Assembly (NCBI RefSeq): GCF_021462225.1
Contig: NC_061805.1
Coordinates: forward strand, 49,474,360-49,538,359
DNA length: 64,000 nt
Source: Girardinichthys multiradiatus
Lineage: Eukaryota > Chordata > Actinopteri > Cyprinodontiformes > Goodeidae
Direction: 5' to 3'
The notes under the pieces were generated by a model, which saw only the letters and a list, made by a program, of their open reading frames with translations, searched no databases and was not told where the DNA came from. The stretch's first letter is position 1. Every line of letters starts with the position of its first letter. The position numbers and the translations under genes were made by a program. This document shows, in pieces, positions 22,686-34,800 of this stretch.

Positions 22686-25075
22686 ATATTCTTCATGTTT
22701 TTGTGCACTGATTCAGAAGGTACCTTAGAAAGAATGTTGTAGGATATTCTCCTTTTTTAAGCTTTTCCCTGAGTATAATTCAGTTTCGGCTGGATTTGTT
22801 TCCAGCAGTTTTTATAACATTCTGGAAATTTAAGCACCATTAATTTACCATGTGAGGTTTTATTATCTCCATAATTCCTAATGCAATGCTGACATTAGGT
22901 TTTGATTGGTCTGTGTGATAAATTAATGTATAAAGCACTTTGTTCTTTAGAAATCCAGGCATTTATCTTTAAGATTATGGGATGAGGAATACAGTCTGGA
23001 AAGTCGATCATTTTCCCGATCGTGTTAGGAATCCTGCTACTTGGTTGCTGTTTCGGATCCTTTCTTGTAATGTTTTTGTCCTTGGAGCAGCAGCAGATTT
23101 TCTGAGCTATGAAGCAGGAGCAGCTTGGTGCTGAGAAACGTCAGACGGGTCACACGTGTTTATGTTGGTCTCATCTGGCTCAGCTGATGTTTTTCCTGAA
23201 ATCCTTTCACTCCTAGTCTTCCGGTCAGCACAGAAATCTGATCTTGAAGCTATGCTGCATCTTTGGTGCAACGCTTTTACACCCATTTGTTTTGTGCTGC
23301 CGATTAAAACCAGACTTAAACTGATTTGAGCTGGTCATCAGCTAATTAGCTTTATAGCCATCTAATTCAGTTGATGGATAGCTTGTTAGTGTGTTCCTAA
23401 TGGGATGTGTTCCTCTCACTGTCCAGCAGGAGGCAGTGTTGGATGGTAAATCCACTGAAGCTCCTGTTGTTTCTGCTGTGGTTGACTTAGATCCTCCTGA
23501 GCTCATCTGTTGTCTCACACCTCAGGACAATCTGTCCAGGTAGATTACTGGCATGACAAGAAAAACAACGTTCAAGCTAAACTGACCAACATGTTTCCCT
23601 CTGTGTTGCTGTTGTGCAGAGTCGAGATGCAAAGATCTAACGAGAAGTGCAGAAAGTTCAGCATTTTGCAGTGAACCTGCAGATAATGAAGACAGACTGT
23701 AGGAGTCATGCTGTAAGTTTTGTTTGGCTGTAACACGTTTGAATAAATCAGACTTTCCATTTAATCCTGATGAACAAGGTTTATTCTGATTTCTTCGGTC
23801 CTCTTAGCAAAAAATCCATTTTAAAGTGGATATTAAGGCCCTTTGTTTCCAGCAGACTGCCAGCTAAACACAGTTCGGGTCCATTTCTTTAGATGGACTC
23901 AAGTTTTTCAGTTTGAGAGATACCACACAGCATTTTATAGCCGAATATTTGACCTGTTTGCTCATGGTGTGCTGGCCTGGAGAAGTGGAGAACAACAACA
24001 AAAAACCTCCGAAGTTCATCAGTATCTGAAGATCAGAACGAAAAGTCCAGTAAAGACCTGAGTCAGGACCTGAGTGATGCATCATCCTTCACCTGAGTGC
24101 AGCTAAAACCCTGATTTCTGTTTGTCACAAATTCAACTAAAATGGGAGTAAATCGTGTCTTTTTGGCAGACTGGAAAAAATCAGACTTTGTTCTGAAAAT
24201 GGTCTGATACCGGACTGAAATTTCTTCAGAACCAGATCACTAGACTTTGAGATCATTCCAGGAGGTCTGGCTGTATAAAGAGATGACTCAAAACTTTTGC
24301 AAAGAGTCGTACATTAAAAAAATTGCGGTCATTTTATAGCGAAAATCACATTTTTAGTTGAGCTTTGCTAAAAGAAACTGATCTTTAACCATCCTTATTG
24401 AAGACTGCAAAATAAAAATACATTTTCTAAAATCTTATCCTGAAAAAAACTAAAAGGTTTCAAATTTTATTTGCTATAATATAAAAATTCACATTTAAGC
24501 CTGCAAAAAAAGGATATCTCACCGGATTCGAGTTTTAAATATTCAATATGTTAAATCGGAACTATAATAAAACACAATAAAAAAAGAAAATGTTTTTTTT
24601 TTTTTTTCAATATTATAATTTAGAATCTAAAAAGCATTTTTAATTTGTGGGGAGTTAAGGCCAATTTAATTTAAATTGATCTGCAGGTTACCTCTGGACA
24701 TTTTTGCATGTTAACATCAGATTTACAGTTCAGTATAAAGTGCAGACATTCTAGCAGCATTCAACCACAGTAGCAGAGTTAGAAAATGCAGAGAAAAGTC
24801 ATGACTGACATGTCGGATGTTTGCAGACAGCTGAGCTGCTCCTCTTTCTCTGTCAATATGTGATTTGAGGCTGAAAGCAGGAACATTAAACTGTACTTGA
24901 GTTTGTTTTCTTTTCCCATCTTGTCCTGCTGCCATAGTGAGAGCAGCAGCAACACAAGGCCGTCATTTCCCAGAGGCATGACGTAAGGACGCAGGAGTTC
25001 ACGTTGCCTTCAGGGACACCTGAAGTTTTTGGTCCACTTTGATTTTATTTGGTGTTTTATTTTATTTCTATTTGA
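22686..25075. other. Non-coding DNA upstream of the ralgds promoter
   Basis: No gene is seen. The DNA is AT-rich from 24100 to 24720, including a pure T run near 24592-24607. Frames at 23843-24061 and 24723-24979 lack domains. Confidence 0.4.
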
Positions 25076-25079
25076 ACAT

Positions 25080-25228
25080 GTGTGCTTGGTTGTTTGTCCT
25101 GTGTGTCTCTGTGTTGCCTTGCGATGGACTGGTGACCTGTCCAGGGTCACCCCGCCTCTCGGCCGTAGACTCCTGGAGATAGGCACCCGCTCCCCCGCGA
25201 CCGGGTATAGAAATGGACGGATGGAAAT
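25080..25228 (+). repeat. 3' half of the SINE-like repeat
   Basis: Contains 'gtgtgcttggttgtttgtcc', a 'cgatggactggtgacctgtcc' region, 'cccgcctctcggcc', 'agataggcaccc' and an 'atggacggatgga' tail. It matches the second half of the copy at 40911-41264. The tRNA-like head is missing. Confidence 0.65.
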
Positions 25229-25429
25229 TTGTAGATAATTAAAAATCTTTGACTAAGGAAAAAAAAAATGATGTATAAAAAATATGGCAAAATACATAAA
25301 ACATATTAAAATGAATATTTTGCGTTTTTTTTTTCTTTCTAAAAAGCAGTCTTACAAAGAGATTTATAACAAGAATAGATTCTTACTCGTCGAGTTGTGG
25401 TATTTCCGACGTTCGTGAAGGTCTCACAA

Positions 25430-25627
25430 GGCAGTGGGCGGGGCTTAGCGTGAGTCATGATGATCCTGAACGCACCAGACCGCAGGATGATCCAGCAGAG
25501 CTGACTTAACCTCTCAGGCGGAGCCGAAGTAGCAGCTGCGCTTCGTTGTGGACAAAACTCCGCAATTAAACCCCGTCAGAGATGCTTCTGCCGCCGCTGT
25601 GACCGACCGGCCGACCGCCGAGCCTCC
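25430..25627 (+). promoter_or_regulatory. ralgds: Putative CpG-rich promoter and 5' UTR of ralgds
   Basis: CpG density rises sharply from about 25390 and stays high through exon 1 (gaccgaccggccgaccgccg just before the ATG), against AT-rich surroundings. No TATA box stands out, as expected of a CpG-island promoter. The transcription start is not determinable by eye. Confidence 0.5.
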
Positions 25628-25816
25628 ATGGTCTTTTTCCCGGGGATGCAAAGCGAGGCGGGCAGCGTCAAGCCGGGACAGCTGCTTGAGATGTTCGACT
25701 CGTCGTGGAAGGTTCGGAGCATTTGGGACGGGGTGAAGCTGGAGGTGGTGGAGGACCGCAGCCCGGTGGTTCTGCACAGCTTCACCCACCTGGACCCGGA
25801 CCTTCCCCTGAGCGAG
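25628..25816 (+). CDS. ralgds: ralgds exon 1
   Basis: 63 codons from ATG (cctccATGG) to the donor GAG|gtgagg, phase 0. The residues [16 protein letters not shown] and [15 protein letters not shown] match the mammalian RALGDS leader, where the same segment ends just before SSTQEIGEE. The next upstream in-frame codons give no better start. Confidence 0.93.
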
Positions 25817-28800
25817 GTGAGGAGGATGAGGGGGACGAGGGTGAAGGAGACGCGGCTCAGGCCCATTATATTACATGCTCTTGTTTGTTGTGACTGGGAG
25901 GACTCGAACCGGTTCTGATCGTTCAGGACCTTTTAGGTTTGATACAACCAAAGAAGCATTTTGGTTTTTTCTGTCTGTAGTTCCCTCACTTTAGAGTTGT
26001 TGATTTGTTGGATCTTTGACCCGTTCAGGTGGATGCCATGAAATGCTCTGATCACAGCAGAGGTTCTGATAGGACAGCACAGCCAGATGAATTCAAATGT
26101 TTCAGTAATAACGGACCGTAAACACGCTCCTCTGTTGACACAAGCCTACAGTTGCAGGATGACTTGCTTTTCTGCAGCTTTCACTCTTGTGGTTATCTCC
26201 CTCCTCAGCTCACAGTCATTCAGTTAAACCACATCTCAGAACCACCCCCCCCCATGCAGCTGTCTCCCACCAAACATGCCGGTACTCTAAACATCCATGG
26301 TGCCTGTGTGGGTCTGCACTGTTTGGGCTTTACATGTCAGTAATGTGGGGAACTCCGCTCAGAGTGCTGTAAACCAGGCAGCTCATATCATCCCTCAGTA
26401 GTCAGAGGCTCTTGCTGCTGAACATGACCAGCAGCAGAAACAAGAAGCTGATTTGAAACATAATTTAAGAGCAGAATGAAGATTTCCCAAAGAAATAACA
26501 AAGCATATTAAGATTGATCAGTGTTTTTGCTGTCGAACCTAAAAAAAATGCTTGATTGAAACGTTTTTATTTATTTCAAGATTTAAAAACCAAAAGGTTT
26601 GAAAGTCCTCAAAGAAAAACTCCCACCCTACTGAGGTCGCCCCCTTTATTTTGCTTATGAACCGGATAAATAATTGCTTGTTAATGTAGCGTTAATTGGC
26701 TGATTGATCCGTTTCACTCCTCCTGTGGTTGCACCTGTCGGTTTGCTGGAGAAAATCCATGTAAGCAGACATAAATCCACCCAGAAAGTTCCCAGCTTTT
26801 CATTACAGGGATCCTCTGCAGTAAAGTGATTTAACAAGCAGCTAGAAGTAATCAGCAGCAGATATGACAACACTGAGGCAAAATAGGATGGATTTACATA
26901 GAATGGTTTTGGTGTAAATATGTGCATTTACAACAGGAAAAAGGTAATTTTACTGCCTTTTATTTAATACAGGAAAGCAACAATTATTATTAATGCTGCT
27001 AGAAAAATCTAACATTACAGACCTGATTAATAGACCTAAACAAAAAAGTTAATTATTCAGTCAAAGTGTTGGTGTTTTCTTTCAGCCTGCTGACTGGCAG
27101 TGCTCGGCAACTCTACGCTCCATCCAGCTGAATAAAACTTCTTTCCCTCCCGCAGTTTGTCTGAAATCTGAATTTGAGCCGTAGGAACAGTTAGAAAAGG
27201 TTCTGAAACTGTAACTAACCTCTTAATACTTTGATTCACTTCACGACTGATTAGTCAAACAGTTAATCAGCTTGTAAATCTTTTTTTAACCACTGGATTT
27301 TATTATTTAGTCATAACAAGTCTCTAGAAAATGGCATAATTAGGACTGCAAAACAGAAACATTTGGAAAACAGATTATTTACGTTTCAGAGCTAAAACCA
27401 AAGAAGTTTTCACAGGATTGGCCTGAAAAACACGTGGACTGACTTCACACAGAGGCCTGCCAGAGTCACTGTGGGTTAATATTACAGATCTGTGTGTGTG
27501 TGTGTGTGTGTGTGGGGAGAAGACACTTTAATTAACAGATGATTCAGCGGTGGACCAGCAGTTTCTTGTATCTTGGAGCTGTTGAACCTGCAGCTGTGAG
27601 AGTGCACCGGCTGATTCATTTAACAGGGTTTCTTCATCCTTTTCCAAGTCTGAATAAGTTTGACGGAAAAAACAAAAACTTAGGATAAACAATAACAGTT
27701 CAGTTTCCAGACTTTATTCCTTATAGCATTAACTAGCAGGTAAAGAAACCTTCTGACAGTGTTTCACACTAAGCTCTGGTTCAAAGCAATAAAGCCCCTC
27801 TTTGAGTCATTAGAAGCACATTAAAGGTAACACAGATCTGTGCTTAAAGGGATCTATCTGCAGGACTGGAGAATCCAGCCCAGACATGATGAGTCTAAAT
27901 GTTACAGATTTTAAAACAGACCTGATATACCTAAGTTAGTCCACAAGGGTAAAAAAGCAGGGAAATAACCCTTTACCATACAGCCAAGTAGGAATCCAGC
28001 CTCAGCTTTGTGAATTTAAGGTCAATATTTTGTACTTTTAAATCTATTAAAGGTTGTAAAAAACATTAAAAAGGGAACATTTGTGGAGCTCCTGGTCTAA
28101 GGTCTCAGATATAAACCTGGTGTGTTAGAATTTGTAGATTATTGTTTGAATTAATCAAATAATTGATAATAATTTATACTTTTTTGTTCAGTTATAAGCT
28201 TAAAACAGGCTTTTTTGAAAATATTCCAAGCAGTGACACCAGGAACTTCATCCTAGTTAATGAAAAAGTAACGCCTTCATTAGGAAACTTGGAGTCCTCA
28301 TGGATTACAAGAAGCTTTTCCCGTTTGATCAGATAAAAAAGGAGGAATCTTATGAACACTGAGCATCCTCATCTTCCTGGCCACCAGGATAAAATGTTCT
28401 GTTCTGTTTGTTGTCATTATTCAGACCCAGGCTGGTATCACGTTTGTGAGTAACCCGTTGGTTCCTGCTAACCTGTTGTGCTCCGTCTCTCTGCTCTGAT
28501 CTAATCCCCTGCCTTAACACAGTTACCCAGGGTTTAATCCCCCCGCCTCCCGCCGTGGCCGGGGGGGGGGGTTTCCTCAACAATCGGTGGCTTTCTTTCG
28601 CCTCCCGCTGCTCGACGCTGTTCGATGCAGAGGTTGTGTTGCAGCGTGAGGCCCGGTTTGTCGGGTTCAGCCAGTCCGTTGACCCCTCCGGCTCGACGAC
28701 AGGCTGTATTGTCTGTATGATATCGTCTTTTAACAGGCATCAGGAAATTTGATCATATCTCCCCTATTTTAACTTCCTTACATTGGCTGCCAGTACATTT

Positions 28801-31800
28801 TAGGATTCATTTTAAAATCCTTTTATTTGTTTTTAAAGCTCTTAATGGCCTTGCCCCTCCCTATCACATTCTTACACACCGTCACGTTCCCTCAGGTCAG
28901 CTGATCAGTTGTTCCTGAAGGTGCCAAAAACAAAATGCAAGCTCAGAGGCGACCGTGCGTTTTCTGTAGCAGCTCCAAAGCTTTGGATTGATATTCCTTT
29001 GGGCATAAGACAGGCCTCTTCACTCTCTGTTTTTAAGTCACTCCTTAAGATCCATCTTTTTTCTTTGGCGTTTGGCAAAATCTGAGATGTTTTTATTTGA
29101 TTTATTGTGTCTGTACATTAATATGTATTTTATGATTGTGTACAGCACTTTGGTCCTGTCGGTGTATAAAGTGCTTTATAAATAAAGTTGGTATGGTATA
29201 CCGCTGTTTGGGTCAGGTGGCTTTCATGTGAACCTTTTCTATGTATGAAGACAGTCTTCTGATACCTGAACATCTGTGTGGTCCAGATTCTGGTTCGATT
29301 TCATTTAAGATGAATAGTTTTACAGAGAGAAAATAGTGACTCATCTGTAACGAATAAATGAGGAAAAACTGTAATATTCTGTTTTCTGGTTAAACTGAAA
29401 CGGGCTTGGGTCGGTTACCAAAGGTTTGAAATGGTACCGTTTCAAACTGTAGAAAGAAAAGCTTCCCCCACCTGTTGCTGCACACTGCTGGTCTGCTGGA
29501 TGAACATAGGCTACTACTGCGGATGCACTGATCAGGCTTCTCTGACTGATACCAATTTTTTTCCAGATTGGGATGTTGAATCCTAAGAATTATAAAACTG
29601 AAAGGAGAAACGATTAGCAGGTAGAAAAAGTACTTTAAAACCAATAAAAATATGAATTATTCCCATTAATGCATCAGTTATGCAATTGTGCATTTAAAAA
29701 AGTGTGTTGTAGTATTTACTGTTGGTTTCTAGACCCAAAAATAATTCCAGTTTTTAGTTTAGTTGCATTAAATGAATAGAAAAAAATATGGTTTATTTTT
29801 TTGTTATCAGTATTTGAGCTCCTGATCAACCATCGGAGCCGGTGGAGGGGGAAACGGGCCGATCCTGCAAAACAACAAAGAGGTTCTTGGTTTGGAAACT
29901 GAAGCAACTAAAGGATTTTCCCACCCAAAGCCCCTCTGACACAAGGCTGCAACAGGGATCAAACCTCTAATTTAGGACCACTACCATGCATCTCATGCAT
30001 TCACTTCCAGGTAGATTATTTGTTGGCTTAAAACTTTCCAGGGATATATTATGTGATCATGTTATGAACTCCCTGATCCTGGGAAAGAAGTCCGAGGCTC
30101 TGCTGTTAATCTGTCTACATCAAACTGATGACGTATCGAGTTTGGTTCTGTCCACACAAATAAACTGAATCCTAAAATATTCAGCCTGTAGCTTCGGTGC
30201 CGGTTCTGAAGTCTTGGAAGTGTAAGTGATGGAGAAATCAGAGCTGGAGATCTTCTCGAGCCAATGATGACTCAGCCTGCAGTTCCCAGATGAACCCGAC
30301 AACGCTGGATGACTCCACTTATCCCAGCGGGAAGAAATAACCCCGAGCACAATCGAAAGAGCAGAGTGTCTTATTACAGCACCAGAACAGTACACATAAT
30401 TAAAGTTTCCTTGATGTCCTGTGGGTGCACGCTGCACCGGATGTCTCATCGGTTTTTCTCCACACGACTCAAATCTGGAGCTTTAAACAGAAACACAAAC
30501 TTCAATCAGTGTGTCTCTGTGAGCTGAAGGCTGCTTATCATGAGCTCTTGTTTAACGGCTGAAACATGAGCTGCAGCAGCAGGATTCTGCACAGAGGAGC
30601 TTTTGTTTCACAGGAGTCCAGCAGCTGCAAGAATATGAAGGCCTGGAAAATGAGTTAATTCCCGCTGCTTCCTTAAACGGTCTGATTCCAACTCAGTCCA
30701 GGCATCTAAAACTGGTCTCAACTAAAGTTTGAAGTGTGTCTTAAGAGCCCGCTGGAGGAGGACAGAACAAAGGAGAAGGTTCTGGAGGGATTTAGTTTGA
30801 TTCAGCAGGATTATCTTGCTCTTATAGTGAAGAGGAGGGGGGTGAAGCGGTTTTGTGTTTCGCTCTTAGACCTTCCCTCCAGCTTCACTTCATGCTCCTG
30901 TCCTGATTCTTCTGATCTGAGCATGTGACCGGCGTTGTGGGTCCAATTTGAACTTTTTTTCATTTGAATGTTTTTCATCTTCTGGGGTCTTGAAACACTG
31001 AGCTGCTCCCAGGCTCTTTTCCAGCCTCCTACAGAACCTCTGTTCCTATCACGGATGTATCAGAAGATCCTGTAAAGAGTTCTGAAGGAACTTTGACAGG
31101 AACATTAAAGAAACCGTACAACCTTCACTAACATCCTATGAAAAATGTTTTATCATGTCCTATTCTCTCTAGAGCCCAATCATTTACCCATATATTACTG
31201 AGTTTTTATTTAAAGTTTGCCTTTAAATCCCCATAGAAGCTGAATTTACATCTGAAATCTCTTAAGTTTCTGAACCTTACAGGTTGGACATTTTAGCAGC
31301 TACTCAAACATTTAACTCACTAATTATTATTTTTCCATCAGTCCCTGAATCTCCGCAGCAGTCAGCTGCAAATAATTTTCGGTTAGGTGCTGATGGTTAG
31401 CAACTTATATCTGCTGCAACAACTCAACCAATACATTTACACTAAGCTGGTTTAGAACCAGGTTTAGACCATCTATGTACCTGCTGTGAATAAAATAAAT
31501 AAAAGACAAATAAAAATGTCCAAGAACAGCTCCTATTGTTGTCCATCCTGGCTGTCACTTTGAATTAATGTTAGTTATTTACATAAATGTGCTGTTAAAC
31601 ATTATGAAAACATAATACGATTAAAGGAAATTTAGACTGAGGTCATCCTGAACATCTGATCAGGCCTGAAGCCATTCTGTCGTTTTCATTTTACAGCAGA
31701 ACATCTCAGAGCTCTGCTGGAGGAGGCTCTAACAAACCTGGTTCACATGCAGTCCGGTTCTGGTATTAAAGCTGATCAGGATCAGAACAAACAAGTTAAT

Positions 31801-34800
31801 CCCATTCAATGTGTTCATTAGATTATGTTTTTCTCAGTCTGTTTCTTTTCCATCATCACAATACTGCCGGCATCATTCCGTATGTCCGACCCAAAGACCC
31901 GCGTTCTGGCTCGTAGGAGCCAGAACTCCTACATGCCTGGACCTCATCGTCCGTCCACCTATCAGATGTCCTCTTCCTTTGGTCCGAGGGGGGTGAAGGG
32001 AGGGTTAACATTGTGTCAAAAGGCTTGTCGGGCTTTTAAAATCCAGGGTAACGGCTGAAAGTCCAAGCTGGACAACATATCCTGAGTAAACCATCACAGG
32101 ATCGGTGTGTGTAGAGTCTCACACCGGACACTGATGACCTTACCCAGGCTAAAGGTCACAGAATGATGGAAGCACAGATGAGAAAAGAAGAAAACAGGCA
32201 GATATCAGACCTGATATCATCATTTGAAAATGTTCCTAATGCCCTAATGCTGATGTGTTATCTGTAGCTGGTCCTAGCCTTCACTGAGGGGACAGAAGGT
32301 TCATGGTGCTGGATCTGAACCCCCTCGGCTTGGTATTTAGATCCCAGATGAGAATTTGAAGGTTTGTTTTCTCTCGCTCTCTCCTCCTCTGCCTCCCGCC
32401 CCATTTCCAGATGACCTCAGCGGCATTCAGCACTCATTGTTAGCGAGGGGAAGTCTCTGGTTTGTGCTCCGGGCTTGTAAAGGACGCTCTGCATTGTTGG
32501 CTTTGTTCAGCTGTTTACCGTTTCGGGGGGAAGGGTTTAGCGTTGCCTCTGTGCACCGGTGGTTTCCCTGCACACCCACATTTACATTCTGCCTCAGGGG
32601 GGGTTTCTAGTGATCCGAGCAGGTGTGTTCATTTTCTCTCAATGAGGTTCGTGTTTGGCCGACCCTCCAGGAGCGCTGCTTGGCTTAGAGCATTCACCAT
32701 AAGTTAGTTTCAGACTGATCCAGAACCAGGGGGCTGCGATTAGAAAGACATCCAACATGACAGCCGATGTTTTATCACTTAAACTGTTTTATTCCAGATG
32801 ATGGTGTCTGAGATGACTGATACATCTTCCAGCTTTGGAGAAGAGCTGCTGGTCTCTGGCTCTCCCATAAATACTTATCATAGAGGACCATTTCTGCTGG
32901 ACAGCTTTGAAGCCAGCAGTTACATAACCTTTATAAAACAGTCCAATTAACAGTCAAACTTTGATGATTTAATGGGTTTCAGGTTTGTTGTTACCAGTGA
33001 CAATAAACAGCCTCAGACTTGACTGAATGTAGGAGTTTTCCTACGTTTTAACTGGTTTTTGTTGCATCTCCATCCAGTGATTTCAGTTTGTTTTTTTATG
33101 TTTATTTGTTGAATTAATTATTTTTCCTTTATACTGTTAAATCTGGGTTCTTATTTTAAAGAAAGTTCTGTTTAAACAAACATACAGAATGATAATATAC
33201 AGGACAGACCAAAAGTTTGGACACACCTTCTCATTCAAAGAGTTTTCTTTATTTTCATGACTATGAATATTGTAGCTTCACACTGAAGGCATCAAAACTA
33301 TGAATTAACACATGTGGAATTATATACTGAACAAAAAAGTGTGAAACAACTGAAAATATGTCTTATATTCTAGGTTCTTCAAAGTAGCCACCTTTAGCTT
33401 TGATTACTGCTCCACACACTCTTGGCATTCTGTTGATGAGCTTCAAGAGGTCGTCACCTGAAATGGTTTTCCAACAGTCTTGAAGGAGTTCCCAGAGATG
33501 CTTAGCACTTGTTGGCCCTTTTACCTTCACTCTGCGGTCCAGCTCACCCCAAACCATCTTGATTGGGTTCAGGTCCGGTGACTGTGGAGGCCAGGTCATC
33601 TGGCGCAGCACCCCATCACTCTCCTTCTTGGTCAAATAGCCCTTACACAGCCTGGAGGTGTGTTTGGGGTCATTGTCCTGTTGAAATATAAATTATGGTC
33701 CAACTAAACGCAAACCGGATGGAATAGCATGCCGCTGCAAGATGCTGTGGTAGCCATGCTGGTTCAGTATGCCTTCAATTTTGAATAAATCCCCAACAGT
33801 GTCACCAGCAAAGCACCCCCACACCATCACACCTCCTCCTCCATGCTTCACGGTGGGAACCAGGCATGTAGAGTCCATCCGTTCACCTCTTCTGCGCCGC
33901 ACAAAGACATGGTGGTTGGAACCAAAGATCTCAAACTTGGACTCATCAGACCAAAGCACAGATTTCCACTGGTCTAATGTCCATTCCTTGTGTTCTTTAG
34001 CCCAAACAAGTCTCTTCTGCTTGTTGCCTGTCCTCAGCAGTGGTTTCCTAGCAGCTATTTTACCATGAAGGCCTGATTCACACAGTCTCCTCTTAACAGT
34101 TGTTCTAGAGATGTGTCTGCTGCTAGAACTCTGTGTGGCATTGACCTGTTCTCTAATCTGAGCTGCTGTTAACCTGCGATTTCTGAGGCTGGTGACTCGG
34201 ATGAACTTATCGTCCGCAGCAGAGGTGACTCTTGGTCTTCCTTTCCTGGGGCGGTCCTCATGTGAGCCAGTTTCTTTGTAGCGCTTGATGGTTTTTGCGA
34301 CTTCACTTGGGGACACTTTCAAAGTTTTCCCAATTGTTTGGACTGACTGACCTTCATTTTATAGTAATGATGGTCACTTGTTTTTCTTTACTTAGCTGCT
34401 TTTTTCTTGCCATAATACAAATTCTAACAGTCTATTCAGAAGGACTATCAGCTGTGTACTGTATCCACCTCCTGCACAACACAACTGATGGTCCCAACCC
34501 CATTTATAAGGCTTGAAATCCCACTTATTAAACCTGACAGGGCACACCTGTGAAGTACATGTTTCTGGAGGGAGAGGGGGTCGACCATGTTGTGTCTGTT
34601 TGGTCATGTGACAGTGATGCAGCGCAGGATTGTGGGATATTTAACTGAAGCAGAGAAGGAAAGTCAGTGGTGTGGTGATTTTTTCATGGTGTCCAAAGGG
34701 TAGGGAAATATATATAATATACATGTAATATTGGTCATCGGCCACAACGGCAGTATTAATATCAGATATCGGCCTAAATCTTCATATCGGTGCATCCCTA

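Noticed and set aside
32798..32832. ATGATGGTG... near 32.8 kb, considered as the short MMVDCQ-type alternative RALGDS leader
   Set aside because: The following residues do not match that leader and no suitable donor follows in phase 0.
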